DNA from: Sediminibacillus dalangtanensis
GTDB lineage: Bacteria; Bacillota; Bacilli; Bacillales; Amphibacillaceae
Reading direction: 5' to 3'
DNA length: 64,000 nucleotides
Assembly: GCF_017792025.1 (NCBI RefSeq)
Contig: NZ_CP046956.1
Coordinates: 1,364,001 to 1,428,000, forward strand
Every line of letters begins with the position of its first letter. The stretch's first letter is position 1. Below, piece after piece: positions 1-8,874 of the stretch. A program made the translations under genes and the position numbers. The notes beneath the pieces were generated by a model. It worked only from the letters and a program-made list of their open reading frames with translations. It was not told the DNA's origin and did no database searches.

Positions 1-111
1 GCAATGGAACATAAAATCATGCCAAATTCAGACATCGTGATCGAAGGAACACTTTCGAAAGAACGAATCACGCAACGCATCATAGAGGAAATAGACAAGT
101 TCAAATGGTAA
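1..111 (+). CDS. C-terminal end of an unidentified protein (partial)
   Basis: The window opens inside a reading frame that runs from base 1 to a TAA at 109-111, giving 36 residues ending in DKFKW. The last 20 or so residues have an amphipathic helical pattern (ERITQRIIEEIDKF). This would suit the C-terminal helix of a small P-loop kinase, but that is only a guess. The 5' part lies outside the window. Confidence 0.55.
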   Translation, partial: AMEHKIMPNSDIVIEGTLSKERITQRIIEEIDKFKW

Positions 112-235
112 ATGATATGAATGTTGCTGTTGCAAGTTTTCCATAAAACTTCATGCTATCACCAGTTTTTTCTAGTAATATAGCATTATAGTTGTCATCA
201 TTTAGCAGCGATTAGCGAAAGGGAGGGAAATACAG

Positions 236-559
236 TTGCCTACTTACCATAAACTAGTTCGGGATTACATACCACAAATCATCGAACAAAACGGAAAAAA
301 CAGTTTAACAAGTATACTGTCTGATCAGGAATACATAGCGGCCTTGAAACAGAAAGTGAACGAAGAAGCGGAAGAATTGGTCACTGCTGAAACGAAGCAG
401 GACATCATCGAGGAAGCCGCTGATATGCTGGAACTGTTGCATGCGATAGCAGAAGTGAACGGGACTTCCATAGAAGAAATAGAAAAAGAGAGGAAGAAGA
501 AAAAGGCGGAGCGTGGCGGGTTTAGGGAGCGGGTGTTTCTTTTAGGGGTGGATGATTGA
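236..559 (+). CDS. MazG-like nucleoside triphosphate pyrophosphohydrolase family protein
   Basis: A 107-residue, all-helical protein that begins with KLVRDYIPQII, the hallmark start of the small phosphoribosyl-ATP-pyrophosphohydrolase-like (COG4997, MazG-related) family. The metal-binding pattern is visible as EEAEEL around residues 43-48 and EEAADMLEL around 61-69. Family members hydrolyse non-canonical or phosphoribosylated nucleoside triphosphates in the cytosol as house-cleaning enzymes; the substrate here is unknown. The start is TTG at 236, chosen because GGGAGGG at 221-227 is well spaced and the KLVRD block follows at once. The C-terminus is very Lys/Arg-rich, which is common in this family. 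It appears to be monocistronic. Confidence 0.85.
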   Translation: MPTYHKLVRDYIPQIIEQNGKNSLTSILSDQEYIAALKQKVNEEAEELVTAETKQDIIEEAADMLELLHAIAEVNGTSIEEIEKERKKKKAERGGFRERVFLLGVDD

Positions 560-622
560 ATAGAAAATAGGATAGCTGAACCTTAAAACAGCAAAGAAGA
601 AAAACAGCGAGGAGAAAAGAAA

Positions 623-787
623 ATGGGAATGAGTTTTGGAGAAAGTTTAAAAATGGGGTTTGATTTATTCTGGACGATGGTTACTGCGGAGCCTAAGCTG
701 ACAATGCTTTTATTATTAATGATTATCGTTCCTTCCATTTATGCGGTAATCATTAACTCGGACATGATTTTCAAATATGGATTTTGA
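623..787 (+). CDS. Small single-span membrane protein (54 aa)
   Basis: A 54-codon ORF starts at ATG 623 behind GAGGAG at 609-614 and stops at TGA 785-787. It has one clear hydrophobic segment, about residues 28-45 (MLLLLMIIVPSIYAVI), after an amphipathic N-terminus that contains a Trp. I do not recognise the family. The good ribosome binding site and the even codon use make it likely to be real. It lies just before the AT-rich block that carries copB. Confidence 0.6.
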   Translation: MGMSFGESLKMGFDLFWTMVTAEPKLTMLLLLMIIVPSIYAVIINSDMIFKYGF

Positions 788-1085
788 TAAATACTTAACC
801 CTCAAAGCACAAATATCCCCAATCCCTCATCTGCATCCCTCTACTGTGTAAGTTTCCACTTTGGTGGACTTCAATAAGCAGACAAATGATATCACTGTAA
901 AAAATAAACAAATGACAATCATGGTCTGGGAGTAGGCGAATTATTCAGTTTTACCCTTTGAACAATATGTTAGATATCTTTTATTTAAGGAAAATCATTA
1001 AATAGTTAAGTTCTTCACAAAATCTGCATAATTTATGGGTATGACTAAAATATAGTAATAAAATTTTCTAGTGAGGTGATATCCA
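788..1085. other. Gene-free stretch upstream of copB
   Basis: About 300 bases without a convincing ORF. The last 20 bases contain the copB ribosome binding site (GAGGTGATATCC). The region becomes distinctly AT-rich from about 960 onward, marking the start of the low-GC block. I could not place a confident promoter or a CsoR/CopY-type operator here. AAAATCTGCATAATT at about 1018-1032 loosely resembles AAAATTTGCAGAT at 9656-9668, between the divergent genes at the other end of the cluster, and could be a regulator site. Confidence 0.35.
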
Positions 1086-3164
1086 ATGGATGAACATAAA
1101 CAGCATCACAATCATCATCATGAAGACCAAAATGACCATGGTCATAAACATACTGAACATCATCACCAACACCATGAAAACGATCATGACCATGATGAAC
1201 ATGGTCACGGTCATCATGGTCATGATCATAGTCATATGTTAGATGATTTCAGAAAGCGATTTTACAATTCATTAATTGTGACAATTCCAATTTTGATTTT
1301 ATCCCCAATGATTCAATCATTCTTAGGCTTCGAATGGCGTTTTCCGGGTGACATGTATTTGTTGTTCGCCTTATCTACCTACATTTTCTTTTATGGTGGG
1401 TTACCCTTTCTGAAGGGGTCAATTGACGAACTTAAACAAAAAAATCCTGGCATGATGACACTTATTGCATTGGCTATCGTTGTTGCCTATGGATACAGTT
1501 CTTTAACTGTATTCGGGTTATCTGGAAAGAACTTTTTCTGGGAACTAGCCACATTAATTGACATTATGCTATTGGGACATTGGATTGAAATGCGATCCGT
1601 CATGGGGGCATCCAATGCCCTTGAGGAACTTGTCAAAATGATGCCCTCAGAAGCTCATTTAGTTGATGAAAATGGAGAGATCACGGAAGTAACAATATCA
1701 GATTTAGAAGAAGGGGACAAAGTCCTAGTCAAACCAGGGGAAAAAGTTCCCGTAGATGGGTCCATTATAAAAGGACATTCTGCTATTGATGAATCAATGC
1801 TTACAGGGGAGTCTGTGCCCGTTGAAAAGAGCGTAGAAGATGAGGTGATAGGTGGATCCATTAATGGGGAGGGCTCGTTAACTGTATCGGTTGTCAAAAC
1901 AGGTAAAGAAAGTTATTTGTCACAAGTGGTTACAATGGTCAAAGAAGCCCAAGAATCGAAGTCAAAAACCCAAGATTTATCCAATCGGGCAGCCAAGTGG
2001 CTATTCTATGTAGCACTTGTAGCGGGGTTTTCCACATTATTTATTTGGCTTTTCCTAGGGTATGATTTTAATTATGCACTTGAACGAATGGTAACCGTTA
2101 TGGTTATTGCTTGTCCGCACGCACTTGGATTAGCCGCACCATTAGTGGTAGCAAGATCCACAGCATTAGCAGCGAAGAAAGGATTATTAATTCGAAACCG
2201 TGCAAGCTTTGAAGATGCGAGGAAACTTCAATCCGTTGTGTTTGATAAAACAGGGACATTAACAGAAGGGAGGTTTGGAATTACAGACATTGAATTAGAA
2301 AAAGGGCTTACAGAAGAGGAAGTGCTAGTGTTAGCTGGATCTATCGAAGCACAATCTGAACATCCTATTGCGCGAGGAATTATAGAGGATGCTAAACAAA
2401 GAAACATCTCGTTTAAGAGTCCTGAATCCTTTGAGTCCCTTACAGGGAAAGGGCTTCAAGGAAAGGTAGAAGGAAAAGACGTGAAAGTGGTCAGTCCTGG
2501 ATTTATTCAAGAACAAGGATTATCTTATCCGAAAGAGCGTTTTGAAGAACTTTCGCAACAAGGAAAAACGGTCGTTTTTGTATTAATTGATCAAGAACTT
2601 GCGGGCATGGTTGCTCTGGCAGATAAAATTCGAGAAAGTGCGAAAAGTGCTATTAGCGAGTTGAATAGTATGGAAGTTCAATCCATGATACTGACTGGTG
2701 ACAATCAACAGGTAGCGAACTGGGTAGCCAATCAATTAGGGTTGGATGATGTTTTTGCGGAAGTATTGCCCCATGAGAAAGCCGATAAAATTAAAGAAAT
2801 TAAACAAAAGGGCTTAAAAGTTGCCATGACAGGGGATGGAGTGAACGATGCACCCGCTCTAGCTAATGCAGATTTAGGTGTTGCAATTGGAGCTGGAACA
2901 GATGTAGCTATGGAGACAGCAGACGTCGTTTTAGTTAAAAGTGATCCAAATGATGTGGTATCGATTATTTCTCTTTCAAAGGCAACATATCGAAAAATGA
3001 TTCAGAACCTTTGGTGGGCAGCAGGTTATAATATCGTGACAATCCCACTTGCAGCAGGTATCCTATCCCCAATAGGTATTGTATTAAGCCCAGCAGTAGG
3101 GGCAGTTTTAATGTCGTTAAGTACAGTAATTGTTGCTATTAATGCTAGGTTATTTAAAGGATGA
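1086..3164 (+). CDS. copB: Copper/silver-translocating P1B-type ATPase (CopB class)
   Basis: A 692-residue heavy-metal P-type ATPase of the plasma membrane. The first 50 residues contain 23 histidines, a metal-binding tail used in place of the CxxC domains of CopA. The intramembrane motif is CPH at residues 343-345, typical of the CopB (P1B-3) subclass, rather than the CPC of CopA. Other ATPase landmarks are TGES in the actuator domain, DKTGT with the phosphorylated Asp at residue 387, SEHP in the nucleotide domain and TGDGVNDAP in the hinge. CopB proteins export Cu(I), Cu(II) or Ag(I), and the exact ion is not certain here. The gene is alone on its strand and faces away from the two-component and thiol genes, with which it probably forms a copper-response locus. 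Its codons are AT-rich compared with genes after 12 kb. Confidence 0.95.
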   Translation: MDEHKQHHNHHHEDQNDHGHKHTEHHHQHHENDHDHDEHGHGHHGHDHSHMLDDFRKRFYNSLIVTIPILILSPMIQSFLGFEWRFPGDMYLLFALSTYIFFYGGLPFLKGSIDELKQKNPGMMTLIALAIVVAYGYSSLTVFGLSGKNFFWELATLIDIMLLGHWIEMRSVMGASNALEELVKMMPSEAHLVDENGEITEVTISDLEEGDKVLVKPGEKVPVDGSIIKGHSAIDESMLTGESVPVEKSVEDEVIGGSINGEGSLTVSVVKTGKESYLSQVVTMVKEAQESKSKTQDLSNRAAKWLFYVALVAGFSTLFIWLFLGYDFNYALERMVTVMVIACPHALGLAAPLVVARSTALAAKKGLLIRNRASFEDARKLQSVVFDKTGTLTEGRFGITDIELEKGLTEEEVLVLAGSIEAQSEHPIARGIIEDAKQRNISFKSPESFESLTGKGLQGKVEGKDVKVVSPGFIQEQGLSYPKERFEELSQQGKTVVFVLIDQELAGMVALADKIRESAKSAISELNSMEVQSMILTGDNQQVANWVANQLGLDDVFAEVLPHEKADKIKEIKQKGLKVAMTGDGVNDAPALANADLGVAIGAGTDVAMETADVVLVKSDPNDVVSIISLSKATYRKMIQNLWWAAGYNIVTIPLAAGILSPIGIVLSPAVGAVLMSLSTVIVAINARLFKG

Positions 3165-3205
3165 TGATTTCGTTACTTGTAAATCTAAAACTAGATAAAG
3201 GACTG

Positions 3206-3243
3206 AAAAACGCTTGGATTTATATTTTGAACCCAAGCGTTTT
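3206..3243 (+). terminator. Hairpin after copB
   Basis: A perfect 11-bp stem, AAAACGCTTGG at 3207-3217 pairing with CCAAGCGTTTT at 3233-3243. A-tracts before and T-tracts inside the stem allow action on either strand. It lies 45 bases after the copB stop. Confidence 0.6.
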
Positions 3244-3408
3244 GCAATAATTTTCAGCAAAACCTATAAAGAAGTCTTTGTCATTTTTGTCGTTTGTAAT
3301 TATGCCATTATTTACTTCCTGTACATATGAAGAATTTTTAATATTTACAGGTATTAGTGATGCTGAGAAAGAAATTGGTGAACTCATACAGATGATGGCT
3401 TTACACAC
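3220..3408 (-). pseudogene. Possible gene remnant (62-codon frame)
   Basis: A minus-strand frame whose last 40 residues (VQEVNNGIITND...FAENYCKTLGFKI) read like a genuine protein C-terminus and stop exactly at the copB hairpin. No ribosome binding site or convincing N-terminus is present. I do not recognise the family; a cell-wall amidase tail is one speculative option. It looks like the end of a decayed gene. Confidence 0.25.
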
Positions 3409-3656
3409 CCAGTCAAAAAATTAGTTTACGTAAAGAAAAAGAAATAAATCACATTTATGATCACATCATCATTGTTTGATAATCGTTCATCCGAAAAGAT
3501 TCTTAACGAAAAGGTTAAGGAAATGATATGGATAACAAAAGATGATGAGTATGTATTAAAATGGAGAATCACTGACAAAGATCATTTGTTTTAATCTCAC
3601 ATTTTACTCCTTATGAAACAAACGACATTCTTTCTAAATAACTTCCCTTTAAAAAA
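3409..3656. other. Short gene fragments between copB and the two-component operon
   Basis: This stretch has no intact gene. A plus-strand frame ending at about 3424 reads GISDAEKEIGELIQMMALH and then stops. A second plus-strand frame, 3457-3594, starts with ATG and encodes 45 residues (MITSSLFDN...VLKWRITDKDHLF) without a good ribosome binding site. Both have protein-like composition but match nothing I know. They are best read as debris from an earlier insertion or rearrangement. Confidence 0.35.
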
Positions 3657-3854
3657 TTATTTGCGTTTAGCAATGATAAAGAAATAAATAATTCCAATAA
3701 TTAAAATGGGTATCCCCATAAACAGGCATAGCTCAAAGAAGTGTTTTACATACATTTCCCAGCTATCGCCTGTTGTAAGTGATATAGAAGCTGTGAGACA
3801 TCCTAGACCAATGAAAATTAATAATCCAGCTAAGATGTATTCAAACTTTTTCAT
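3657..3854 (-). CDS. Small two-span membrane protein, coupled to the histidine kinase
   Basis: A 65-residue protein starting MKKFEYIL, with two hydrophobic segments (about residues 8-27 and 41-62) and a basic end (IAKRK). The start codon overlaps the last 14 bases of the histidine kinase gene, so it is probably translationally coupled and last in the operon. I do not recognise the family. Its position suggests an accessory to the sensor or to metal tolerance, which is inference only. Confidence 0.65.
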   Translation of the reverse strand: MKKFEYILAGLLIFIGLGCLTASISLTTGDSWEMYVKHFFELCLFMGIPILIIGIIYFFIIAKRK

Positions 3855-5256
3855 TATGATTCTCCTCTTCTAAAAGTAGGAATAATATGGTAAATGTCGT
3901 GCCTTTTCCTTCAACACTATCCAAGTGAATTCTTCCCCCATGTACGCCAACCAATCTCTTGACAATGGATAATCCTAAACCAGTACCACCGAGAGATCTG
4001 GATCTTGATTTATCAACCCGATAAAATCGATCAAATAAATGTGGGATATCTTTATCCGAAATACCTATTCCAGTATCCGAAATTCGAATACGGATGGATG
4101 AATGATGATAAGATATCGTTACTTTAATCGATCCTTCCTCTGTATATCGAACAGCATTTTCAAGTAAATTTGTAAAAATTTGCTCCATTCGATATCCATC
4201 AGCTACAAAAAGCGGGATATCCGTTTCTTGATTGTAATGAACCGTTAATCTTTTTTCTTCTGCTTTGATTTGTATTTTATTTACAGCCATCTCTAATACA
4301 TGGGTAAGATCTATTTTTTCATATTGTAAATTTAGTTTTCCTTCCTCAATTTTGGATAAATCCATTAAATCATCCATTAATTTATTCATTCGGACGGTTT
4401 CGTTTTCAATGATATTGAGAAAAAGCTTTTTTTCTTTTTCATCTCGATATAACTTCTTTTGGATAGCTTGTGTATATCCTTTTATATAGGTTATAGGTGT
4501 TTTTAACTCATGAGAAATGTTCGAAAAAAACTCATGTCTATTTTGTTGATATTTTTCTAATCTATAAGACATATTATTGATTGCATTGGCTAGTGAACCA
4601 ATTTCGTCTGATCCTTGATAGGGAACACGCGCACTAAAATCTTGCTCTTTAGAAATTCTTTTTGTTACTTGTTCCATTTGAAGTAAGGGAGAAACCATCT
4701 TTCTAGATACAAAAAAAGTAAATCCAATAGCGAGAAGGACGGTTCCGATACCTGCTAAAGTCAGCATTTGGGTAACATTTTTTATGGATTGATCGAGAGC
4801 ACTAATAGAAGAAAATAGGATGATGTTGCCTATGTGTTTGTTATCGTGGATGATGGGTTCTCCTATTTTTAAATACTTTTCATCACTCGTTACATACTCA
4901 TCTTTGATGGATGTGTTACTTGAAAGTGTGATTAATTCTTCTTTACTCACGAGGCTATCTTGATGAGAATGGGTAATGCCTGAACTAGACAATACCCTTC
5001 CATTTAAATCACTGATGACGATTTCAACATTTGTCATGTTGGCAAGAGTATTAAACATTTGTAGAATCTTTTCATCTTGTACATCCGTGATCATATTCGC
5101 GTATTGAGAAGAAAGATCACTTAATTTTGTTTCTACATCGTCATAGAAATAGTTTTTTAAAATTTGATTTACTGTAAAACCTAAAGGCAACAGAACTAAA
5201 AGGTGAAGGGTGATAATCGTAACTCCTAATTTAATGATAATACTATTTCGTTTCAT
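3841..5256 (-). CDS. Sensor histidine kinase (two-component system, HAMP type)
   Basis: A 471-residue membrane sensor kinase. It has a transmembrane helix near residues 7-29, an extracytoplasmic domain of roughly 135 residues, a second helix near 167-189, a HAMP linker, a HisKA domain with FFSNISHELKTP (His249 is the phospho-acceptor) and a HATPase_c domain with N (NLLENAVRYT), G1 (DTGIGI) and G2 (GGTGLGLSIV) boxes. It resembles the ResE/CssS type. The start overlaps the response regulator stop by 4 bases, so the pair is co-translated. Given its neighbours, it probably senses copper or envelope thiol stress; the signal is inferred from context. The extracytoplasmic domain has no obvious His/Met-rich metal site. 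Confidence 0.93.
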   Translation of the reverse strand: MKRNSIIIKLGVTIITLHLLVLLPLGFTVNQILKNYFYDDVETKLSDLSSQYANMITDVQDEKILQMFNTLANMTNVEIVISDLNGRVLSSSGITHSHQDSLVSKEELITLSSNTSIKDEYVTSDEKYLKIGEPIIHDNKHIGNIILFSSISALDQSIKNVTQMLTLAGIGTVLLAIGFTFFVSRKMVSPLLQMEQVTKRISKEQDFSARVPYQGSDEIGSLANAINNMSYRLEKYQQNRHEFFSNISHELKTPITYIKGYTQAIQKKLYRDEKEKKLFLNIIENETVRMNKLMDDLMDLSKIEEGKLNLQYEKIDLTHVLEMAVNKIQIKAEEKRLTVHYNQETDIPLFVADGYRMEQIFTNLLENAVRYTEEGSIKVTISYHHSSIRIRISDTGIGISDKDIPHLFDRFYRVDKSRSRSLGGTGLGLSIVKRLVGVHGGRIHLDSVEGKGTTFTILFLLLEEENHNEKV

Positions 5257-5954
5257 ATTGATTCACCATTAGTAAATTTATATCCTACACCCCATATGGT
5301 TTTAATGGGTTGATAAGTCAACCCTGCTACTTTCAATTTGTCTCTTAAATTTCTTACATGGGAATCAACAGTTCGAATATCGATAATTTCATCTATACCC
5401 CACACCAGATCTAACAATTGCTCACGCGTATACACCCACTTTGGATTTGAAGTAAGAAGGTACAACAGATCAAACTCTTTTGGTGTCAATTTAAGAAGAG
5501 TTTCTTTTACATATGCTTCCCTTGCCTTCGGATATATGGTTAATTCTTGCATTCTTTTGGTTAAATCATTAGATGGCTCTCGATGATCAAAAGTACGTCT
5601 TAATTGTGCTTTTATTCTAGCTTCGAGTTCTTCTGGTTCAAATGGCTTGACTATATAATCGTCTGCGCCTAAGTTTAGCCCTTCTACCTTATCCTTGGTT
5701 TCATTTAATGCAGTCAATAAAATAATCGGGATGTTTTGATCTTTTGCTCTAATCCGCTTACATACTTCTAATCCGTCTAGTTGAGGCATCATAATGTCCA
5801 AAAGCACTAAGTCAATCTTTTGATTTTTTAAGAGTTGTAAGGCATCTTCACCGTTATCGGCTTCAAATAAGTGAAATGTGTTATTCAAATGCACCTTGAG
5901 CAACATTCTCATTTGCATCTCATCATCAACAATCAATAATGTTGGTTTTTCCAT
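5253..5954 (-). CDS. OmpR-family response regulator
   Basis: A receiver domain (acidic pair D10-D11, phospho-acceptor D53 in LLDIMMP, KPF switch lysine) is followed by a winged-helix DNA-binding domain (LTPKEFDLLYLL through GVGYKF). An upstream in-frame ATG at 5961-5963 exists, but AAAGGG at the proper distance favours ATG at 5952-5954, giving 233 residues starting MEKPTLLIVDDE. It forms an operon with the kinase. It is likely to control copB and the thiol genes, which is inferred from proximity. Confidence 0.93.
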   Translation of the reverse strand: MEKPTLLIVDDEMQMRMLLKVHLNNTFHLFEADNGEDALQLLKNQKIDLVLLDIMMPQLDGLEVCKRIRAKDQNIPIILLTALNETKDKVEGLNLGADDYIVKPFEPEELEARIKAQLRRTFDHREPSNDLTKRMQELTIYPKAREAYVKETLLKLTPKEFDLLYLLTSNPKWVYTREQLLDLVWGIDEIIDIRTVDSHVRNLRDKLKVAGLTYQPIKTIWGVGYKFTNGESI

Positions 5955-6015
5955 ACAAATCATTCCCTTTCTAGGGACTATTTTGAGCTTATTATAATAT
6001 TTTTCATCTTTTTGA

Positions 6016-6056
6016 TAAAAGCCTTAACTAGAGTTTTAAGGTAAGTTAAGGCTTTG
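6016..6056 (-). terminator. Terminator after the BNR-repeat gene
   Basis: A perfect 12-bp inverted repeat, AAAGCCTTAACT at 6018-6029 with AGTTAAGGCTTT at 6044-6055. On the minus strand the stem is followed by TTTTATC. It sits between the glycosyl-hydrolase-like gene and the response regulator, so the regulator probably has its own promoter. Confidence 0.7.
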
Positions 6057-6069
6057 ATGAAAAGGGGAG

Positions 6070-7227
6070 TTAATGACTATTTGCTTTTCCTTCGTTTACA
6101 CTTTCTTCCCATGTTACGCCACCATCATGTGTGAAGTAGATGTCCTTATTAACAGTTGCCACAACAATTTCTTGGTTATCCACTGGATTTTGTTGTATAT
6201 AAGATATTGCATCGCCTTCTAAAATAGGAAAATTAAGGTTAGTAGTTTCCTTACTATTTAAATCAATCCTCATTAATTGGATCTCATCAGATTGAACGCC
6301 TACTAGTAATCGGTTATTGAAGTCAAAAGTGACCGCTGAAACCTTCCCAAGGTCTAAAACCTCTTCAAACTGATCCCCATAATCAGATGATAAAAAGACA
6401 CCTTCACCTGTTCCGATTGCCACGATTCCAGTTTCACTTGGATGTGCTGCCAGAGTAGATGTTTGTCCTTCTATACCTGATAGTGTGCTCTTGGTCCATG
6501 TTTTAGTTTCATCAGTGGAATAGTATATCCCAGGTCCATCCATACGAGAGTTTTCTTGTGGATTGAAAACATAGATGTCTTTTGTTTCATATCCTGCGGT
6601 CATGCCGTGAAAATCGACTTCTCCGTATAGATCTAGTATTTCCATGTTTTTTCCTTTATCGGTACTTTTAATAATTCCTAGTGGATTTTTTAAATTCGTA
6701 TTTGGATCAGGATGTCCACTACTATAAAAACCGTCTTTATACATAGAAAATCCCATAAAATCATGTTCTTCACTATCGGTTGGTTTTGTCCAATGCCCAT
6801 CCTTGTATATCCTAAGTCCATCATGAGAAGGAACCAGTATCTCTTCTCCATCATTTGTATATCCAATTCCATGTATATGGGTAAAGGTAATCTCTTCGTC
6901 TTGGCTTGTGTTAACCATGATTAAAAAGAAAATTGATAGGATCATTGCTCCAATCGTTGTCCATTTGAAAATATTCTTCTGTTTTGATTTTTTTTGATGT
7001 AGTATACGTTCTTCCTTTTTCTTAACATTTAATTTCGTAAGCTTCATAGAACTGAGTATAAACAAAGTAGCAACCACCAATAGAATGATCATAGCCCCTA
7101 ATAATCCATAAGTCCAAATACTTAGTCCGCTATTACTTGTTTCATCCGTACCATGAGCAAAGACCTGTGTTGGGAGTAAAAATAATAACAAGTTCATTAT
7201 TGTGAAAAGAATTGTTTTCTTTTGCAT
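6070..7227 (-). CDS. Membrane-anchored BNR-repeat (F510_1955 family, sortilin-like) protein
   Basis: A 385-residue protein with an N-terminal signal-like helix ending ...THVFAHG-type, then a transmembrane helix around residues 38-60, a basic loop, another helix around 88-106, and an extracytoplasmic domain opening with THIHGIGYTNDGEEI. It carries Asp-box/BNR-like repeats (YSTDETKTW, SSDYGDQFEEV, THDGGVTWEE). This is the family NCBI names F510_1955 glycosylhydrolase, though no glycosidase activity has been established to my knowledge. It is often found beside copper or thiol-redox genes. A scaffold or sensor role at the envelope fits as well as an enzyme role. Terminators lie on both sides, so it is its own transcription unit. 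Confidence 0.8.
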   Translation of the reverse strand: MQKKTILFTIMNLLLFLLPTQVFAHGTDETSNSGLSIWTYGLLGAMIILLVVATLFILSSMKLTKLNVKKKEERILHQKKSKQKNIFKWTTIGAMILSIFFLIMVNTSQDEEITFTHIHGIGYTNDGEEILVPSHDGLRIYKDGHWTKPTDSEEHDFMGFSMYKDGFYSSGHPDPNTNLKNPLGIIKSTDKGKNMEILDLYGEVDFHGMTAGYETKDIYVFNPQENSRMDGPGIYYSTDETKTWTKSTLSGIEGQTSTLAAHPSETGIVAIGTGEGVFLSSDYGDQFEEVLDLGKVSAVTFDFNNRLLVGVQSDEIQLMRIDLNSKETTNLNFPILEGDAISYIQQNPVDNQEIVVATVNKDIYFTHDGGVTWEESVNEGKANSH

Positions 7228-7301
7228 GTTTGATTCATCCTTTGACCTTTAATTTGAGTTACATATCATAAGTTTTAAAGTTTGATAAATTGAGAATATC
7301 T

Positions 7302-7328
7302 ATAAAAAAGACCTTGGAGCCCAAGGTC
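7302..7328 (-). terminator. Terminator at the end of the thiol operon
   Basis: A perfect 8-bp stem with a 3-base loop, GACCTTGG at 7310-7317 and CCAAGGTC at 7321-7328. On the minus strand it is followed by TTTTTTATA. It ends the ccdA/thioredoxin operon before the BNR-repeat gene. Confidence 0.85.
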
Positions 7329-7355
7329 AAAATAGGGAGTGTTCAATATAAAATA

Positions 7356-7577
7356 CTATAAGTTTTTCATCACCTTGTTATTTTCATCTCCATTACCATG
7401 ACAATCTTGATACATTTGTTCTAATTGTTCATCATTAAAAGATGGATGCATTTCTTTCATCATCGGTAACATCTCAGTAAAACTCCAGCCATTTCCGCCA
7501 TCATGAGCAAAAACAATGTTACCAATACCTAGAACAAGGATCAGTGTTATAGCACCTGATAATAACATTTTTCTCAT
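7356..7577 (-). CDS. Small secreted protein of copper/thiol loci
   Basis: A 73-residue exported protein. The start at ATG 7575-7577 is favoured by AGGAGG seven bases upstream; a longer in-frame ORF from 7619 would include the ribosome binding site itself. It has a signal peptide (about residues 1-24, ending NIVFAHD), then a short domain with MLPMMKEMHPSF and MYQDCHG. Met and His are abundant, with a single Cys in a DCHG motif, so a role in periplasm-side copper binding is plausible but unproven. It follows ccdA directly and may be co-transcribed with it. Confidence 0.75.
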   Translation of the reverse strand: MRKMLLSGAITLILVLGIGNIVFAHDGGNGWSFTEMLPMMKEMHPSFNDEQLEQMYQDCHGNGDENNKVMKNL

Positions 7578-7599
7578 CATTTCACCTCCTCTCAGTAAT

Positions 7600-8310
7600 T
7601 TAAAATCCCGTAAATCCATTAAAAAAATTATTAGATAAAAAGGATGTCAACTTTGTCATCCAATCAAAAAATAAAAAGATTCCCATTAAAATCATGGTGA
7701 CCCCACCGATTTTCATAACTTTTCTATTATGTCTTTTGATCCACTTCATTTTGCCAACAAAAAAAGACATAGTGAAAAAAGGGATAGAAAACCCTAAAAT
7801 ATAAGCAACCATGTAAAACATTGCCTGATCAGGGTTAGAAACAGCCAGTGCAATAACTCCTGCTAGAATGGGGCCTGTACACGGAGTCCATCCCGCTGCA
7901 AAGGCAAAACCAATTACACTTGATCCAATATAACCACTTGGACGGTCTCGGAAGGTAATGCGCTTTTCCATCATCATAAATTTAGGTTTGAAGATACCTA
8001 GGATAACCAATCCTAAAAATATAATGAGTATTGCACCTAATTGGCGAATGAGGTCGCCATATACAATAAAAAATTCTCCTAAAATAGAAGTAGAGAATCC
8101 TAAAGCAATAAAAATAATTGAGAATCCTATCAGGAAAAATAAAGTATGTAATAGAGCTCTTTTCTTTAGTATTCCTTTATTGTTTTGCAATTCATCTACG
8201 GAGACACCCGTTATATAGGATAAAAACGCAGGGTACAATGGTAAGCAACAGGGTGAAATAAACGACAACACCCCAGCCCCAAACGCTAAAAGTAAATTTA
8301 CTTCTTCCAT
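7600..8310 (-). CDS. ccdA: Cytochrome c biogenesis/thiol-redox membrane protein CcdA
   Basis: A 236-residue, six-helix membrane protein of the DsbD/CcdA family. It carries electrons from cytosolic thioredoxin to thiol-disulphide proteins outside the membrane. The N-terminal motif [14 protein letters not shown] (Cys21, Cys22) and the second motif GWTPCTGP (Cys144) provide the redox cysteines. The gene lies 15 bases after the thioredoxin-like gene, so the pair is almost certainly a working couple. Chromosomal ccdA normally serves cytochrome c maturation; this copy, in an AT-rich copper block, more likely serves envelope copper or thiol stress. Confidence 0.93.
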   Translation of the reverse strand: MEEVNLLLAFGAGVLSFISPCCLPLYPAFLSYITGVSVDELQNNKGILKKRALLHTLFFLIGFSIIFIALGFSTSILGEFFIVYGDLIRQLGAILIIFLGLVILGIFKPKFMMMEKRITFRDRPSGYIGSSVIGFAFAAGWTPCTGPILAGVIALAVSNPDQAMFYMVAYILGFSIPFFTMSFFVGKMKWIKRHNRKVMKIGGVTMILMGIFLFFDWMTKLTSFLSNNFFNGFTGF

Positions 8311-8325
8311 GCTAATCCTCCAAAA

Positions 8326-8853
8326 CTATGGTCTAATTTGATTCATATATTCGTTGATTTCTTCTTCTGTCATACCAGCTGGGATTCGGTTAACAACCTT
8401 CCCATTCTTATCAATTAGAAATGTGATTGGTAATGATCCAACTCCATATGCGTCCATAACAGAGCCGTTTTCATCTAAGAGAATAGGGAATGATAAATCT
8501 TTTCTTCTTACAAATCCTTCAACCGTTATTTTGGGTTCACCGACATCAACTGCTAAAACGGTCACTCCTTTATTTTTAAAGTATTGATGCTGATTTTCCA
8601 TATATGGCATCTCCTTTTCGCATGGAGGGCAGTATGTAGCCCAGAAGTTTAAGAAAACCCCTTTCTCCCCTTGAAAATCACTCAACTGGATCGTTTCACC
8701 CTTTAATGTTTTAAGAACAAAATCTGGAGCCTGGTCACCTATTTCAACAACCTCAGTTTCCTTTTGCGTGTTATAAATAGCGAAAATCACGGCTGCTAAA
8801 AGTATAATGAGTATGGACGTTCTCATTATTTTTCTGCGTTTCTTTTTATTCAT
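8326..8853 (-). CDS. Membrane-anchored thiol-disulphide oxidoreductase (ResA/TlpA type)
   Basis: A 175-residue thioredoxin-fold protein with a basic N-terminus and a membrane anchor (about residues 11-27). The redox site is CPPC at residues 75-78 in FWATYCPPCEKEMPYM, and the cis-Pro region is GSLPITFLID. CPPC is unlike ResA CEPC and suggests a different redox potential. AhpC/TSA-Redoxin features (PDFVLKTLKGE at about 43-53) are present. It acts on the outer face of the membrane and is reduced by CcdA-like proteins; a CcdA and a CcdA-like gene flank it. Confidence 0.92.
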   Translation of the reverse strand: MNKKKRRKIMRTSILIILLAAVIFAIYNTQKETEVVEIGDQAPDFVLKTLKGETIQLSDFQGEKGVFLNFWATYCPPCEKEMPYMENQHQYFKNKGVTVLAVDVGEPKITVEGFVRRKDLSFPILLDENGSVMDAYGVGSLPITFLIDKNGKVVNRIPAGMTEEEINEYMNQIRP

Positions 8854-8874
8854 TGAGAAAACTCCTTTTATTCT

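Noticed and set aside
7356..7619. Longer start of the small secreted protein (from 7619)
   Set aside because: It would place the strong AGGAGG ribosome binding site inside the coding part and bury the signal peptide; the ATG at 7577 is far better.
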